Source of the DNA: Croceimicrobium sp965228705
GTDB lineage: Bacteria; Bacteroidota; Bacteroidia; Flavobacteriales; Schleiferiaceae
Direction of reading: 5' to 3'
DNA: 64,000 nt
Assembly (NCBI RefSeq): GCF_965228705.1
Contig: NZ_OZ245832.1
Coordinates: forward strand, 3,410,001-3,474,000
Shown: positions 1-9,348 of the stretch, one piece after another
How positions within the stretch are numbered: the stretch's first letter is position 1
Layout: the number at the start of each line of letters is the position of its first letter
Made by a program: the position numbers and the translations under genes
Notes under the pieces: generated by a model
What the model saw: the letters and a program-made list of their open reading frames with translations, nothing else
What the model was told of the DNA's origin: nothing
The model's database searches: none

Positions 1-780
1 GATGTTCGCACTGTTTCCAAAGCTGCCAAAGCTATAGATCGTGCTAGTCAGGTTGAAGCCAAAGAGGTGGATATGGAGCGCATTCAGGAGGCAGAGGCTA
101 AGCTGGAAGCGCGTAAATCCTATACCGGTACCAGAACCGAAGTAAATCCTCAAACCAAGGTAAAGACTGTAATCCCCTTTGTGAATGGCGTGAAGGAAGG
201 GGAGGCCATTGCCTATTATCCGGAAGGAGAAGTTTGGAAGCGAACCCATTACAAAGCGGGTAGCTTAGATGGTAAGGCTCAGATTTTTCGTCAGGATGGG
301 ACCATTAAGCATGAAGCCAATTACGTGAAAGGCGAATACCATGGTGATTATATAGACTACTTTAAAAGTGGGAACCCACAATTTGAAACTGCATATAAAA
401 TGGGGCGGCCATTACCGGGATTTGTAGACCGTGATTATCGGGGTAATGAGAAGGAAAACCCGGATTTCGTTATTCAGGAAAGTGAAAAGATGGTGAACGG
501 TCAGAAGGTGGTGAACATTAATGTAGGAATGTCGGAGCGCGTGGTGGATCCGGTTTATTATATTTTACCTTCTGACATTAGCTGGGCAGAATCAACGGGG
601 GATGTACTCCGAGCTTACAAGATGAATTCAGTGGCCGGAGGAAACGGAGAATTGGAGTTTAGCCTGGAGCCTAATCAATATCTAGCAATCGACGGTCAAT
701 TAATAGTGCAGTATATGTATAAGAATAAACTGCGCGTAGCCCAAAGTAAGTCGGTTAAACTGAGCTACGAGAATCTTTAG
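1..780 (+). CDS. YwqK-family (MORN-like repeat) protein, 5' end cut by window
   Basis: The frame is open to the left edge of the window, so the true start lies outside; a GTG at 67 is only the first internal start-like codon. The middle part carries degenerate repeats of about 23 residues in the style NG.KEGE.I.YY.EG..., TGE.K.G.LDGK and KGEYHGDYIDYFKSG, which is the pattern of the YwqK/MORN-variant family often labelled 'toxin-antitoxin system YwqK family antitoxin'. In Bacteroidota these are usually exported or envelope-associated and no toxin is seen beside it, so the antitoxin label should not be taken literally. The C-terminal 100 residues are not recognised. The stop overlaps the convergent next gene by four bases. 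Confidence 0.7.
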   Translation, partial: DVRTVSKAAKAIDRASQVEAKEVDMERIQEAEAKLEARKSYTGTRTEVNPQTKVKTVIPFVNGVKEGEAIAYYPEGEVWKRTHYKAGSLDGKAQIFRQDGTIKHEANYVKGEYHGDYIDYFKSGNPQFETAYKMGRPLPGFVDRDYRGNEKENPDFVIQESEKMVNGQKVVNINVGMSERVVDPVYYILPSDISWAESTGDVLRAYKMNSVAGGNGELEFSLEPNQYLAIDGQLIVQYMYKNKLRVAQSKSVKLSYENL

Positions 781-2339
781 ATTTTCCGATAGTAATCCTT
801 AAGCCCTAAAAGCAGGGAATTGGAAGGTGCATATTTTAAACCGCGCTCAATCCAATTTTGAGCCTCTCTTTTACTGCTTCGAAAACTGTAATGAGCCACT
901 TTGCTATAAGCCAAGGCTACATATTCTTCATTAATAGTTTCGGGAAGACTTCCACCTAGGAGCTCTTCCAGTTCTTCTAAATTTCGCTTAGCATGGGAAA
1001 GCTGATTGCGGTTGACATGGTTTACCGCCTCTATTATATAGATCTCGGCCACTAAGTTTCGGTAGATCGGCATATCCATTAAGGGAGGGTAAGCATTGCT
1101 GTAATGTTGCAGACTATCCGAAATGGAGGGTTCCGTCCATTTCCCGGCCTGGATTTTCATGCCAATACCCGTAATTACTAAAGCTAAGCCATTCTTATGA
1201 TTGGGGATTTCCGCTAAACACTTTTTGCCGTATTGCAGGGTTTCAGAGACCTTGCCATTATGAAAGGCTTCAGTGCCCAGGGTAGAGTAATGATTGGCAC
1301 GAATCTGTTTTAAAGCGGAATCATGGCTGGCAAATACCTCCGTGAAAAAGTCAAACCAGGCATCGTAGATAGGACGGTCGATTTTCTTTTCCAAATACGA
1401 AGCACAATAGTATTCAAAGGCTTCAATATTATCGAGTTTTTCCTGCTCGGTATAAAAGGTCCAATTTACCCGGCAGAGATCGAAAAAGTAAGGCTTGTTA
1501 TAGTCTTGTTTTTCAATCCAGGTGCCTATGATAAAAGGAGCTTCATTGTATTCAGCCTCGGGGGCAAAGAAGCGAGCTTTTAGATGGTTTTGAAGCGCCG
1601 ACTGGTAGTTCTCGACTTCAAGGTCGTAGAGTGATTGGTTTTGATATTGGAGAGAAACCAAGCGGTTGGCACTTACAAATTTACGATCATCAAAGCTTGC
1701 CAGGATTGAGTCGAGTTTGGGGTCATTTAATTGCTCGGGGCTGATCAGTTTTTGAGCCAGGTATTCCTGAATGCTTTCTTCCCGACTCTGCATTTCAATT
1801 TCATAATAACCTTGCTGCGGATCTGTGCTTTCAACGATCCAGGTTTCATCATCGTGCATTACCATGACATAGACGTGGCCGGGGATTTCAATCATCATAT
1901 GCGGAATTCCCAGACGCGCAAAAAAGTAAGAGTACATGCCCGATGCCGATACGCAATTGTAATAGCCCGTTTCGAAGACTTCGCAAAATTGATTGTTAAG
2001 CTCGTATTTGTAGAAGATTTCTTCGTGAACCGTGTTGAATACGGTTTTGACAATTCTCTTGGTGCTTTTGCGGACCAATTTGGCAGAGTCTAGTGATTGG
2101 AAGATTTGCTCCAGTTTTTCTTGATTGGCCAAAGCTGTAGTAGAGTCCATTTTACCCGATGCCGCTAAAAGGAGGAAGAGGTGATTGGTGTCGCCGCTGG
2201 CTGTTGCTTCAAAGCTTTTTTGTTCGAACGCATTACTAAACTCCAACCACTCCATTGGCACCTGAAAGTCTTGGGCAGAGGAGCTAAGGGGACATAAAAT
2301 TAGAAGCAGGAGGCTGAGGTTTACTAGGAAGCTTTTCAT
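777..2339 (-). CDS. Exported transglutaminase-like protein with helical C-terminal half
   Basis: A 520-residue protein with a clear signal peptide (hydrophobic residues 5-20, cleavage expected near SSA-QDF). Residues about 105-180 resemble a transglutaminase-like cysteine peptidase core: a Cys in YNCVSASG (C129), a His in PGHVYVMV (H155) and an acidic residue in ESTDP (D173) in the right order for a Cys-His-Asp triad. The C-terminal 250 residues are helical with a TPR-like feel (YSTLGTEAFHNGKVSETLQYG). Inferred role: periplasmic or surface peptidase or a scaffold derived from one. No substrate can be named. It converges on the gene at the left edge. Confidence 0.55.
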   Translation of the reverse strand: MKSFLVNLSLLLLILCPLSSSAQDFQVPMEWLEFSNAFEQKSFEATASGDTNHLFLLLAASGKMDSTTALANQEKLEQIFQSLDSAKLVRKSTKRIVKTVFNTVHEEIFYKYELNNQFCEVFETGYYNCVSASGMYSYFFARLGIPHMMIEIPGHVYVMVMHDDETWIVESTDPQQGYYEIEMQSREESIQEYLAQKLISPEQLNDPKLDSILASFDDRKFVSANRLVSLQYQNQSLYDLEVENYQSALQNHLKARFFAPEAEYNEAPFIIGTWIEKQDYNKPYFFDLCRVNWTFYTEQEKLDNIEAFEYYCASYLEKKIDRPIYDAWFDFFTEVFASHDSALKQIRANHYSTLGTEAFHNGKVSETLQYGKKCLAEIPNHKNGLALVITGIGMKIQAGKWTEPSISDSLQHYSNAYPPLMDMPIYRNLVAEIYIIEAVNHVNRNQLSHAKRNLEELEELLGGSLPETINEEYVALAYSKVAHYSFRSSKREAQNWIERGLKYAPSNSLLLGLKDYYRKI

Positions 2340-2526
2340 GAAAAGGATTAAAACTTCAAATTTAAGATCATTTATACTAGTAAAGGCCAGAGCTTAAATA
2401 GTTGTTTCAAATTCAGTGATATATATTTTGGCTTCATTGAAATACATCCTGATAGGATCACAATTTTTAGCCGTAAAAATTTAAGAATATGGCTTACTTT
2501 GCTTCACTTTTTAGCCCCTAAATTCA

Positions 2527-4065
2527 ATGTTCAGGAAAGTCCTGTTTTTGTTTTGGATAGCAAGCCTTAGCTTGAAGGCTCAGGTTTATCATCCGGCTCC
2601 ACATCAGCAGCAGCATGATTTACCGCGTGGGGCCTATGTCGCCTGTGTTGATAATATGGTGCAGGAGATGGCTGGGGGCACTTCTCAGCAATTACAGGAT
2701 TTGATCCGTACAATTGAGCGTCATGATTTAGGCTTTTTAGCCTTTTATGGTTTGCACTATGTGGTTGATAATAATCCGCAGGATAATCCGGAAGAAGCAC
2801 AGCTTAGAGTTCTTATAACTCAATTGCGTAATCGTTTTCCCAAGCTGCAAATCGCCGCTGTAGGCGGGGGATTACAAAACCCCAGCGCTGGTAAGATTAA
2901 TGCTCAGGAGTTTGAGCATTTAAAGACCGATAATTTTCTTTTCAAAGCAATTAGCGATGAAGCTTGTCCGAACCAAAAGCCGGGCTTAGGTTCTTTGGGA
3001 AAGTTAAATGGAATGATGAATCCTCACCATCCCGACGCTCAAGAGCAATACCGGGCCGAGGTAGTTAAGTTTTTTGCTCGCATTGCCAGCTCTTTTGGTT
3101 TTGCGAATCCCGCATCTCGCAGCAGTATGGGATCAGGGAAGTTCTTACAGCCTCAGGATTATTTTGATCATTTAGTATTAGAGGATGAATGGTGGTGGCG
3201 TTCTGGTGCTGTTTCGGATCACTTAAAGGATCATGAAGATTTATTGCGGGCCATGCGCAGTATTTTACAATTAAGCCATGCTTGCGAGGCGAAAGTAATG
3301 ACCTATGAAAGTTTGCAAGTAGATAGTAGCGGATTGGTGTCCATGGATCAGCAGGCACGCGAGATTGCCGCCCTGGCGGATCGAGTTTTTGTTACGCATT
3401 ATTTTAAATGTGTGCCGAATACCTTAGATCGTTATTGTAAAGTGATTGAGGCCTGGGGTAGCTTGAGTGGTGCGGAGGTAGAATTATGGCCGCTTTTCTC
3501 TTCCGAAGACCAATCGGCTAAGGTCTCCTGCAGTCGTTTTGACCCCAGTAAGTCCTGGAATGATTTCTGGGGGGAGTGGATGGATACTAATTATACGGCA
3601 AGCAATCCTCCACCTGATTTTTGTCCTGGTCCTGGTAGAGCCGGATATGGCTACCCTTATGAAACGGATGAGGCTGAAGATTTGTATTTAGATCGACTGG
3701 ATAGTGCCGGCACGGCGGCTTTATTACCCAATAGTAGTTGTGTGGTTTTTCATCGCGGCACTTATCAGCCGAAAGGATTCATGTGGTTTATCGCCCATTT
3801 AATGGACCCGCATAATCGCAGCCGAGTAGGGCTAGCGGAGGCGAGTATCTTTAAAGCCAGTCCGGTACTTTTCCCTAACCCCGCTAATGAAAGTGTAAGT
3901 CTAAGCTATGGTACTTTGATTTCTATAAGTGGCATATCAGGCGAAAGCCTAAACCAAAAGCTAAGCGGGAACAAGTTTCAATTAACTGGACTGGCTCCCG
4001 GCTTATATCTGGTAAGGGTGTGGGCTCATGAACGCTATTATTATCTAAAGCTTCAAAAGTCTTAG
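2527..4065 (+). CDS. T9SS-exported protein of unknown function with C-terminal sorting domain
   Basis: A 512-residue protein. An N-terminal signal peptide (MFRKVLFLFWIASLSLKA) is followed by about 420 residues that I do not assign to a family. The segment around residues 30-110 (GAYVACVDN, LGFLAFYGLHYV, LQIAAVGGG) suggests alternating strands and helices, possibly a barrel of glycoside-hydrolase type, but no catalytic motif is clear. The last 70 residues are a typical T9SS type A sorting domain: LFPNPANESVSL, then GLAPGLYLVRV and a short basic end. The protein should therefore be secreted or attached to the cell surface. It converges on der with a three-base gap. Confidence 0.75.
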   Translation: MFRKVLFLFWIASLSLKAQVYHPAPHQQQHDLPRGAYVACVDNMVQEMAGGTSQQLQDLIRTIERHDLGFLAFYGLHYVVDNNPQDNPEEAQLRVLITQLRNRFPKLQIAAVGGGLQNPSAGKINAQEFEHLKTDNFLFKAISDEACPNQKPGLGSLGKLNGMMNPHHPDAQEQYRAEVVKFFARIASSFGFANPASRSSMGSGKFLQPQDYFDHLVLEDEWWWRSGAVSDHLKDHEDLLRAMRSILQLSHACEAKVMTYESLQVDSSGLVSMDQQAREIAALADRVFVTHYFKCVPNTLDRYCKVIEAWGSLSGAEVELWPLFSSEDQSAKVSCSRFDPSKSWNDFWGEWMDTNYTASNPPPDFCPGPGRAGYGYPYETDEAEDLYLDRLDSAGTAALLPNSSCVVFHRGTYQPKGFMWFIAHLMDPHNRSRVGLAEASIFKASPVLFPNPANESVSLSYGTLISISGISGESLNQKLSGNKFQLTGLAPGLYLVRVWAHERYYYLKLQKS

Positions 4066-4068
4066 CCT

Positions 4069-5373
4069 CTATTTCTTACGCATGAATATTTGGATGGGCA
4101 CCCCGGTGAAATCATAGTGCTGTCGCAATTGATTTTCGAGGAAGCGCTTGTAAGGATCCTTAATGTACTGCGGTAAATTGGCGAAAAAGGCAAAGGAAGG
4201 CACCCGTGTGGGTAATTGGGTACAGAATTTAATCTTAATCAGTTTCCCTTTGGTTGCAGGGGGTGGCGTAGCCTGAATAATAGGGAGCATCAGGTCATTT
4301 AATTTGCTGGTGCTGATTTTCTGCTGGCGACGCTCAAAAACATTTACGGCTTCTTCTACGGCCTTATAAATACGCTGCTTGTTTAATACCGACATGAAGA
4401 TGATTGGGATATCGCTAAAGGGTGCAATTTTTTCGCGGATATTGTCTTCAAAGCGCTTGGCGGTATGGGTGTCTTTTTCGATAAGGTCCCATTTGTTTAC
4501 CAGAACAACTACTCCTTTTTTATTGCGTTCAGCTAAAGAGAAAACGGCTAAATCCTGGCCTTCGAAGCCTCTTTCGGCATCTACAATTAAAAGGCAAACG
4601 TCGGCGTCTTCAATGGCGCGTACCGAACGAAGCACCGAATAGAATTCTAGGTTTTCGTGGACCTTACTTTTCTTTCTCAATCCAGCAGTATCGACCAAAA
4701 GGAAGTCTTTACCGAAAAGGTTGTATCGGGTGTTAATGGAGTCACGGGTAGTACCAGCTACATCCGTTACAATATTGCGTTCAATGCCGGTGATGGCATT
4801 AATAAAGGAGGATTTTCCAGCATTCGGGCGACCGATTACCGCAATTTTTGGAATGTCTAATTCTTCCTCTTCCGGATCATCAGGCAGAGCTGCTACCATT
4901 TCATCCAGGAAGTCTCCGGTGCCACCGCCGTTCATGGCGGAGATATTATGCACTTCCCCCAGGCCGAGGCTGTAAAATTCGGCGCTTTGGGTTTGGCGTA
5001 AAGCATTGTCCACCTTATTGGCGACCAACATTACTTTCTTTTCGCTGCGGCGTAAAAGGTTAGCCACTTCTTCGTCCATGCCGGTAATGCCATCTTCGGC
5101 ATCAACCAAAAAGAGAATAAGATTGGCTTCATCCACTGCAATTTGTACTTGCTTGCGGATCTCACCTTCAAAAACATCGTCGCTGCCTATGATATAACCA
5201 CCGGTATCGATAACGGAAAATTTGCGACCGGCCCACTCGGCTTTACCGTAGAGGCGATCACGTGTTACACCGGCAATAGAATCAACGATAGCCTTACGTT
5301 GACCGGTTAAACGATTAAAAAGAGTAGACTTCCCAACATTGGGTCTACCGACGATGGCTACAATATTGCCCAA
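4069..5373 (-). CDS. der: Ribosome biogenesis GTPase Der (EngA)
   Basis: A 434-residue double-GTPase needed for maturation of the 50S subunit. Two G domains stand in tandem: the first has GRPNVGKST near residues 8-16, DTGG and NKVD; the second has GRPNAGKSS near residue 181, DTAG and NKWD. The C-terminal 80 residues form the KH-like domain of the family. Length is normal. It lies 38 bases downstream of nadE on the same strand and is probably the last gene of a transcript that also carries the outer-membrane protein at 6216. Confidence 0.97.
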   Translation of the reverse strand: MGNIVAIVGRPNVGKSTLFNRLTGQRKAIVDSIAGVTRDRLYGKAEWAGRKFSVIDTGGYIIGSDDVFEGEIRKQVQIAVDEANLILFLVDAEDGITGMDEEVANLLRRSEKKVMLVANKVDNALRQTQSAEFYSLGLGEVHNISAMNGGGTGDFLDEMVAALPDDPEEEELDIPKIAVIGRPNAGKSSFINAITGIERNIVTDVAGTTRDSINTRYNLFGKDFLLVDTAGLRKKSKVHENLEFYSVLRSVRAIEDADVCLLIVDAERGFEGQDLAVFSLAERNKKGVVVLVNKWDLIEKDTHTAKRFEDNIREKIAPFSDIPIIFMSVLNKQRIYKAVEEAVNVFERRQQKISTSKLNDLMLPIIQATPPPATKGKLIKIKFCTQLPTRVPSFAFFANLPQYIKDPYKRFLENQLRQHYDFTGVPIQIFMRKK

Positions 5374-5411
5374 AGCTTAAATTTTGGGCAAAGATAGTTT
5401 AAAGCTGAGGC

Positions 5412-6206
5412 TTAGTCGCTAAGAAGATCTTCTGGAATTTCGCAAACCGGTATGGGCTCCATTTTATGGCGATTATTGCGGTGGTAGCGCTGGTAAATTT
5501 CCATCACTTCTTTTTCGCGACCGTGGAAATGCTCGGACTTTTTGCCTGTTTTTACCTGTTCCATGGCCCATTCGAGCTCGGGGTAACTGGCGCCAATTTG
5601 ATCTTCGTCCGTACGATCATCGCCCCAAAGTCCATCGGTAGGAGGGGCGTCGAGGATTTCTTGAATCACGCCCATTTCTTCGGCCAACTCGAAAACCTGG
5701 GTTTTGTAGAGGTCAGCAATCGGACTTAGATCTACTCCGCCATCACCGTATTTGGTATAGAAGCCTACGCCAAAGTCTTCCACTTTGTTACCGGTACCTA
5801 CCACTATTTTGCTTTCCAGGGCAGCAAAATAGTATAGGGTGGTCATGCGTAAACGAGCACGTGAATTCACCAAACTCATTTCGCGAGCTTCGCTGCCGGG
5901 TACATTAGGTAGGGAGCCAATAAACTGATCAAAAACGGGGGTGAGATCTACTTCCACCCGACTTACATTGGAGTGGCGCTTTTGTAGTTCTTCGATATGC
6001 TTGCGGGCACGACTTACCTGATCCGGGCTTTGATATATTGGCATCTCCACCAGAGTAACCGGAAAACCGGTTGCGGCAGCCAGGCAGGAAGTTAAGGCAG
6101 AGTCAATCCCTCCGGATACTCCTACCACATAACCTTTGGTGCCCGAATTTTCGGTGTATTCTTTTAACCAGTTTACAATGTGGTCAATAATGGCGGCGCG
6201 ATTCAT
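5412..6206 (-). CDS. nadE: NAD(+) synthase, ammonia-dependent
   Basis: A 264-residue enzyme that amidates nicotinate adenine dinucleotide to NAD with ATP. The PP-loop ATP motif SGGIDS is at residues 31-36, and later family motifs are present (GTGNKVEDFGVGF.TKYGDGGVD, SPIADLYKTQV, PTDGLW.DDRTDEDQIG). No N-terminal glutaminase domain is present, so this is the short form that uses free ammonia. It starts nine bases after the barrel-protein gene upstream. nadE next to gldB and gldC is a recurrent arrangement in flavobacteria. Confidence 0.96.
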   Translation of the reverse strand: MNRAAIIDHIVNWLKEYTENSGTKGYVVGVSGGIDSALTSCLAAATGFPVTLVEMPIYQSPDQVSRARKHIEELQKRHSNVSRVEVDLTPVFDQFIGSLPNVPGSEAREMSLVNSRARLRMTTLYYFAALESKIVVGTGNKVEDFGVGFYTKYGDGGVDLSPIADLYKTQVFELAEEMGVIQEILDAPPTDGLWGDDRTDEDQIGASYPELEWAMEQVKTGKKSEHFHGREKEVMEIYQRYHRNNRHKMEPIPVCEIPEDLLSD

Positions 6207-6215
6207 GGCAATAGT

Positions 6216-6839
6216 TTAAAACAGGATCCCTACGCTTAAAGAAACATAATCGAAGCGATAATTGAACTGATCGCTAAGGCGTGGATCTTCATCACTTAAA
6301 AGGTTGTCGGTTAAGGCGCGATGGTATTGCAGGCGCCCTAAGAGTTTGGTTTGTCCGCCAAGGTCGTATTCCATTCCCATTCCAATGCGGAAGGTGGCGT
6401 CGAATAGGCTAATTAAACTGCCGAAATCGCGACTGCTAGCGGGGTCCCAACTTACTTCTTCACCCGTTTCAAAACCAATGGCAAAACCCATTTCGGCAAA
6501 ATAGGTGCTGTAGCCAAATTGGCGAGTACGCATTTTAATTTGCAATGGGATTTGGATAAACCCGGCCCGATAATCGGTAGTGGTGTCATTTATTTCCAAA
6601 GAACCACCACGATTTAAATACTCGAAACCGGAGGTGAAAGCATAGCGATCTGCAAAAGAATATTCAGCCAGGCCACCAAAGCCAAAAAGGAGCGCAGAAC
6701 CGGTATTGGCATTGCCCTGATTGCTATTGAGGTAACTGAGTTGGCTGCTGCCGATAATTCCCAGTTGAAAATTGCGTTCTTGAGCTAATAAAGTGCCGCT
6801 GCTAAGAAGCAATAAGGCGGCATAGAAATAGATTCGCAT
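6216..6839 (-). CDS. Outer-membrane beta-barrel protein
   Basis: A 207-residue protein with a signal peptide (MRIYFYAALLLLSSGTLLA-QE). The rest alternates in the manner of an eight-stranded barrel (AEYSFADRYAFTSGFEYLN, GFIQIPLQIKMRT, YVSLSVGILF) and ends in an aromatic/hydrophobic residue, as many barrels do. It resembles the PorT/OmpW-like small barrels common in Bacteroidota; no specific function can be read. It is divergent from gldB with only 39 bases to the gldB ATG, so the two promoters must overlap. Confidence 0.75.
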   Translation of the reverse strand: MRIYFYAALLLLSSGTLLAQERNFQLGIIGSSQLSYLNSNQGNANTGSALLFGFGGLAEYSFADRYAFTSGFEYLNRGGSLEINDTTTDYRAGFIQIPLQIKMRTRQFGYSTYFAEMGFAIGFETGEEVSWDPASSRDFGSLISLFDATFRIGMGMEYDLGGQTKLLGRLQYHRALTDNLLSDEDPRLSDQFNYRFDYVSLSVGILF

Positions 6840-6878
6840 AGATGCTTAGTTTTGAACAAAATTAAGACCCTTCCCATA

Positions 6879-7853
6879 ATGAAGCGCCTTTTGTTATTTG
6901 TTTTCTGCACAATCCTGTTCACGGTTTCATGTGATGAGGATCCACAGATTGACCTGGATCAGATTGCTATTAACACCGAATTACAACGTTTTGATCGCGC
7001 CTTTTATACTTTGGATACCAATCATTTTGAAGAAGGTCTGAATGCAATCACTGAAAAGTATGCCCCTTTCTTTAGTAATGAGGCTGAGATGATTTTCTGG
7101 CGTAATCAACGCAAGGATGAATTGCAGAATAAATTGTTTGCCCTTACGGAAAAGGAGTTTGGCGACCTGGCTCAATGGGAGCAGGAGCTAAATAAAATGA
7201 TGAAACGCTACTATTATTATTTCGGAACTCAGGATACTCTTGAGGTGTTTAGCTATATCTCCAGGCTTGATTTTAATTATCCGATTGTAGTTTCGGCTCC
7301 TTATGTTTTTGTAGCGCTGGATTTGTATTTGGGTGAGCCTGCTAAGGAGTACTATGAGATATTACCACAGTATTTGCAATACCACAGACAATCGAAATTT
7401 ATGTTGCGAGATGTGGCCTATGCCCTGGCAGAGAAGCGAGTACCCAAACCCGCTGAGCCCGTAAGTTTGTTGGATGCGATGCTCTATCAGGGAAAGCTAT
7501 TGAAGCTTACCGAATTGTTGTTGGGAAAGGTAGATGAAGCGACCCTATTGGTGTATCCACCTGAGAAGCAGAAGTTTTGTGTAGAGCATGAAAAGGAGAT
7601 GTGGGTTTATTTTATCGAGCAACAAATGCTTTTTAAAAGTCAGGAGGAATTAAAACGTCGTTTTATGTCGGTTGCTCCTTTCTCAAAGTTTCGAACCAAT
7701 ATAGATGCTGAGACACCCGGCCGCGTAGGTTGGTGGTTTGGTTATCGGGTTTTAAACAGCTATTTGGATGAATACCCAGAGCAAGATATAAGCAGCTGGC
7801 TTAAGGAGATGGATAGTCGAAAGCTTCTTAAGCTCTCCTCCTATAAGCCTTAG
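6879..7853 (+). CDS. gldB: Gliding motility lipoprotein GldB
   Basis: A 324-residue lipoprotein required for gliding in Flavobacterium and widespread in Bacteroidota even where gliding is absent. The ATG at 6879 gives an N-terminus with a clean lipobox (FTVSC, Cys 18); an upstream TTG at 6852 would add nine residues before the signal and is less likely. Family features include FDRAFYTLD near the N-terminus, the central region with the paired aromatic run KRYYYYFG, and the end FRTNIDAETPGRVGWWFGYRVLNSYL. It is followed by gldC, as in other flavobacteria, and is divergent from the nadE/der group. Confidence 0.93.
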   Translation: MKRLLLFVFCTILFTVSCDEDPQIDLDQIAINTELQRFDRAFYTLDTNHFEEGLNAITEKYAPFFSNEAEMIFWRNQRKDELQNKLFALTEKEFGDLAQWEQELNKMMKRYYYYFGTQDTLEVFSYISRLDFNYPIVVSAPYVFVALDLYLGEPAKEYYEILPQYLQYHRQSKFMLRDVAYALAEKRVPKPAEPVSLLDAMLYQGKLLKLTELLLGKVDEATLLVYPPEKQKFCVEHEKEMWVYFIEQQMLFKSQEELKRRFMSVAPFSKFRTNIDAETPGRVGWWFGYRVLNSYLDEYPEQDISSWLKEMDSRKLLKLSSYKP

Positions 7854-7894
7854 GAAAGGACTTGAAAATTGCCCTGCAATTAAATTGGGGCTTT

Positions 7895-7902
7895 TACCTT
7901 TG
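7895..7902 (+). promoter_or_regulatory. -7 element (TAnnTTTG) upstream of gldC
   Basis: TACCTTTG matches the Bacteroidota -7 consensus exactly. A TTG at 7869-7871 is the nearest -33 candidate but the spacer of 23 bases is long. The box ends 14 bases before the ATG of gldC, so a very short leader is expected and gldC may be transcribed on its own as well as from gldB. Confidence 0.45.
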
Positions 7903-7916
7903 CCAAAAATTTGAAT

Positions 7917-8258
7917 ATGGCAGTAGCGCATCGCTCCGATATAAACTTGAACATTGGTCTGGATGAAAATCGGGTTCCCGAAGAAATGACCTGGTCTGCC
8001 GCTGACAGTGGCGTGGAAAATTCTAAAACCAAGGCGGCGATGATCTCGATCTGGGATGAGAAAGCGCAGGAGACTTTACGCATTGATTTGTGGACCAAGG
8101 ATATGCCCCTGGATCAAATGAAGAAATACATTCATCAGAATATTATGGCTTTGGCCGATACCTTAGAGCGCGCGGGAGGCGAGGCTGATTACGCCAAAGA
8201 CCTACGCGAGTATGCGATGGACTTGGGGGAAAAAATGAATGTCCTGAAGCGCGGTTAG
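7917..8258 (+). CDS. gldC: Gliding motility protein GldC
   Basis: A small soluble protein of 113 residues with no signal peptide, encoded directly after gldB as in Flavobacterium johnsoniae. Recognisable segments are SDINLNIGLDENRVPEEMTWSA at the N-terminus (start of the family signature), DLWTKDMPLDQMKKYIHQ in the middle and the helical end DYAKDLREYAMDLGEKMN. The ATG at 7917 is preferred over a TTG two codons upstream. It probably acts inside the cell in support of GldB; its biochemical role is not established. The stop overlaps convergent engB by four bases. Confidence 0.93.
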   Translation: MAVAHRSDINLNIGLDENRVPEEMTWSAADSGVENSKTKAAMISIWDEKAQETLRIDLWTKDMPLDQMKKYIHQNIMALADTLERAGGEADYAKDLREYAMDLGEKMNVLKRG

Positions 8259-8860
8259 TTTAAGTCTAGCTTTCGATTAATCTCAGCAATGTAGCTGAGG
8301 ATTTCCGTTTTTCCCGCTCCTGTTTCAGCGGATGTGGCAAAGTATACCGGTATTTCGGCCCAGCTTTCAAGCATCTTTTTATGGTAAGCCTGCAGGTTCT
8401 TATTGAGCTGATTCGCCTTGAGTTTATCAATCTTGGTGTAAACCATAGAAAAGGGTACCTGATTTTCACCTAGCCACTCCATAAACTCCAGGTCAATTTG
8501 TTGTGGGGGAATGCGGGAGTCTATTAATACAAAGAGGTTTATCAGATTGGGGCGTTCCAGAATATAGTCCTCAATCATTTTCTGGAATTTTTGGCGAGAG
8601 TTCTTGCTCACCTTAGCATATCCGTAACCTGGGAGGTCTACCAGGTACCAGGTGTCATCTACAATAAAGTGATTGATTAATTGCGTCTTCCCGGGTTTGG
8701 AGGAGGTGTGAGCTAACTTTTTGTTATTCGCAAGGCAATTGATCAAACTGCTTTTACCCACATTGGAACGGCCAATAAAGGCATATTCGGGTTTCTTATC
8801 CTGGGGACACTTGGCAATATTAGTATTGCTGATTACGAATTCGACCTGCTTAATTTCCAT
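8255..8860 (-). CDS. engB: Ribosome biogenesis GTP-binding protein EngB (YihA/YsxC)
   Basis: A 201-residue GTPase of the TrmE-Era-EngA-EngB-Septin group, involved in assembly of the large ribosomal subunit. G1 is GRSNVGKSS (residues 30-38), G3 is DLPGYGYA, and G4 is TKIDK, all in the expected order; the family hallmark LPGYGYAKVS is present. Length is standard. It converges on gldC. Confidence 0.96.
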   Translation of the reverse strand: MEIKQVEFVISNTNIAKCPQDKKPEYAFIGRSNVGKSSLINCLANNKKLAHTSSKPGKTQLINHFIVDDTWYLVDLPGYGYAKVSKNSRQKFQKMIEDYILERPNLINLFVLIDSRIPPQQIDLEFMEWLGENQVPFSMVYTKIDKLKANQLNKNLQAYHKKMLESWAEIPVYFATSAETGAGKTEILSYIAEINRKLDLN

Positions 8861-9348
8861 AGCCGCAAAGGTAGCTATGTTAAAGGATCGAAGCCTCTAA
8901 AATCCATATTCTCTAAAAATGCCCTAAAGATTAAAGGCTCTAGGCTAGAATCAGACTTGGAGATGGGTGTAAGCGTTAGCTTTATTTTCGGTTAAATTGA
9001 TGGCTAAATAATTCGTTTTAGGAAGAAAAAAGCGAATTCGAAAATCACATAAAATTCGAAGATAGAATTTTCAATAGTGTTGAATTTTGGTGCTTTTAAG
9101 CTTTTTGATGGTGAAAATTTGTCAATTTATAAGGAGTTGCCGTTTCCCTTTTTGGGGATGGGTGTTAGGGAGAAGTATAATAGTTCTTAATTCTGTCTTA
9201 TGGCTGATTTTTTATGTAAAAATTTATAGTATATTTTATTGACATTTAAATGAATATTTAGAGAACTAATAGTTCAAAGTTGTTGTAAAATAAATATTGT
9301 CATAAAATATATTTTTAACTAGGTTTACCTGAATCAAAAATTATAACA
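8861..9348. other. 488-base intergenic region without recognisable gene
   Basis: The stretch lies between divergent engB and the lipoprotein gene at 9349. It is AT-rich, especially after 9000, and all frames are interrupted. I see no tRNA, no strong hairpin followed by T's, no repeat and no coding remnant that I can align to a neighbour. It must contain the promoters of the two flanking genes. Confidence 0.5.

Noticed and set aside
1..780. Antitoxin of a toxin-antitoxin pair
   Set aside because: The YwqK label is common for these repeats, but no toxin-like gene is adjacent; the next gene is convergent and transglutaminase-like.
8866..8873. TACCTTTG on the minus strand just before engB, which would imply a leaderless mRNA
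   Set aside because: The box ends only five bases before the ATG and there is no -33 TTG at the right distance, so chance is more likely.
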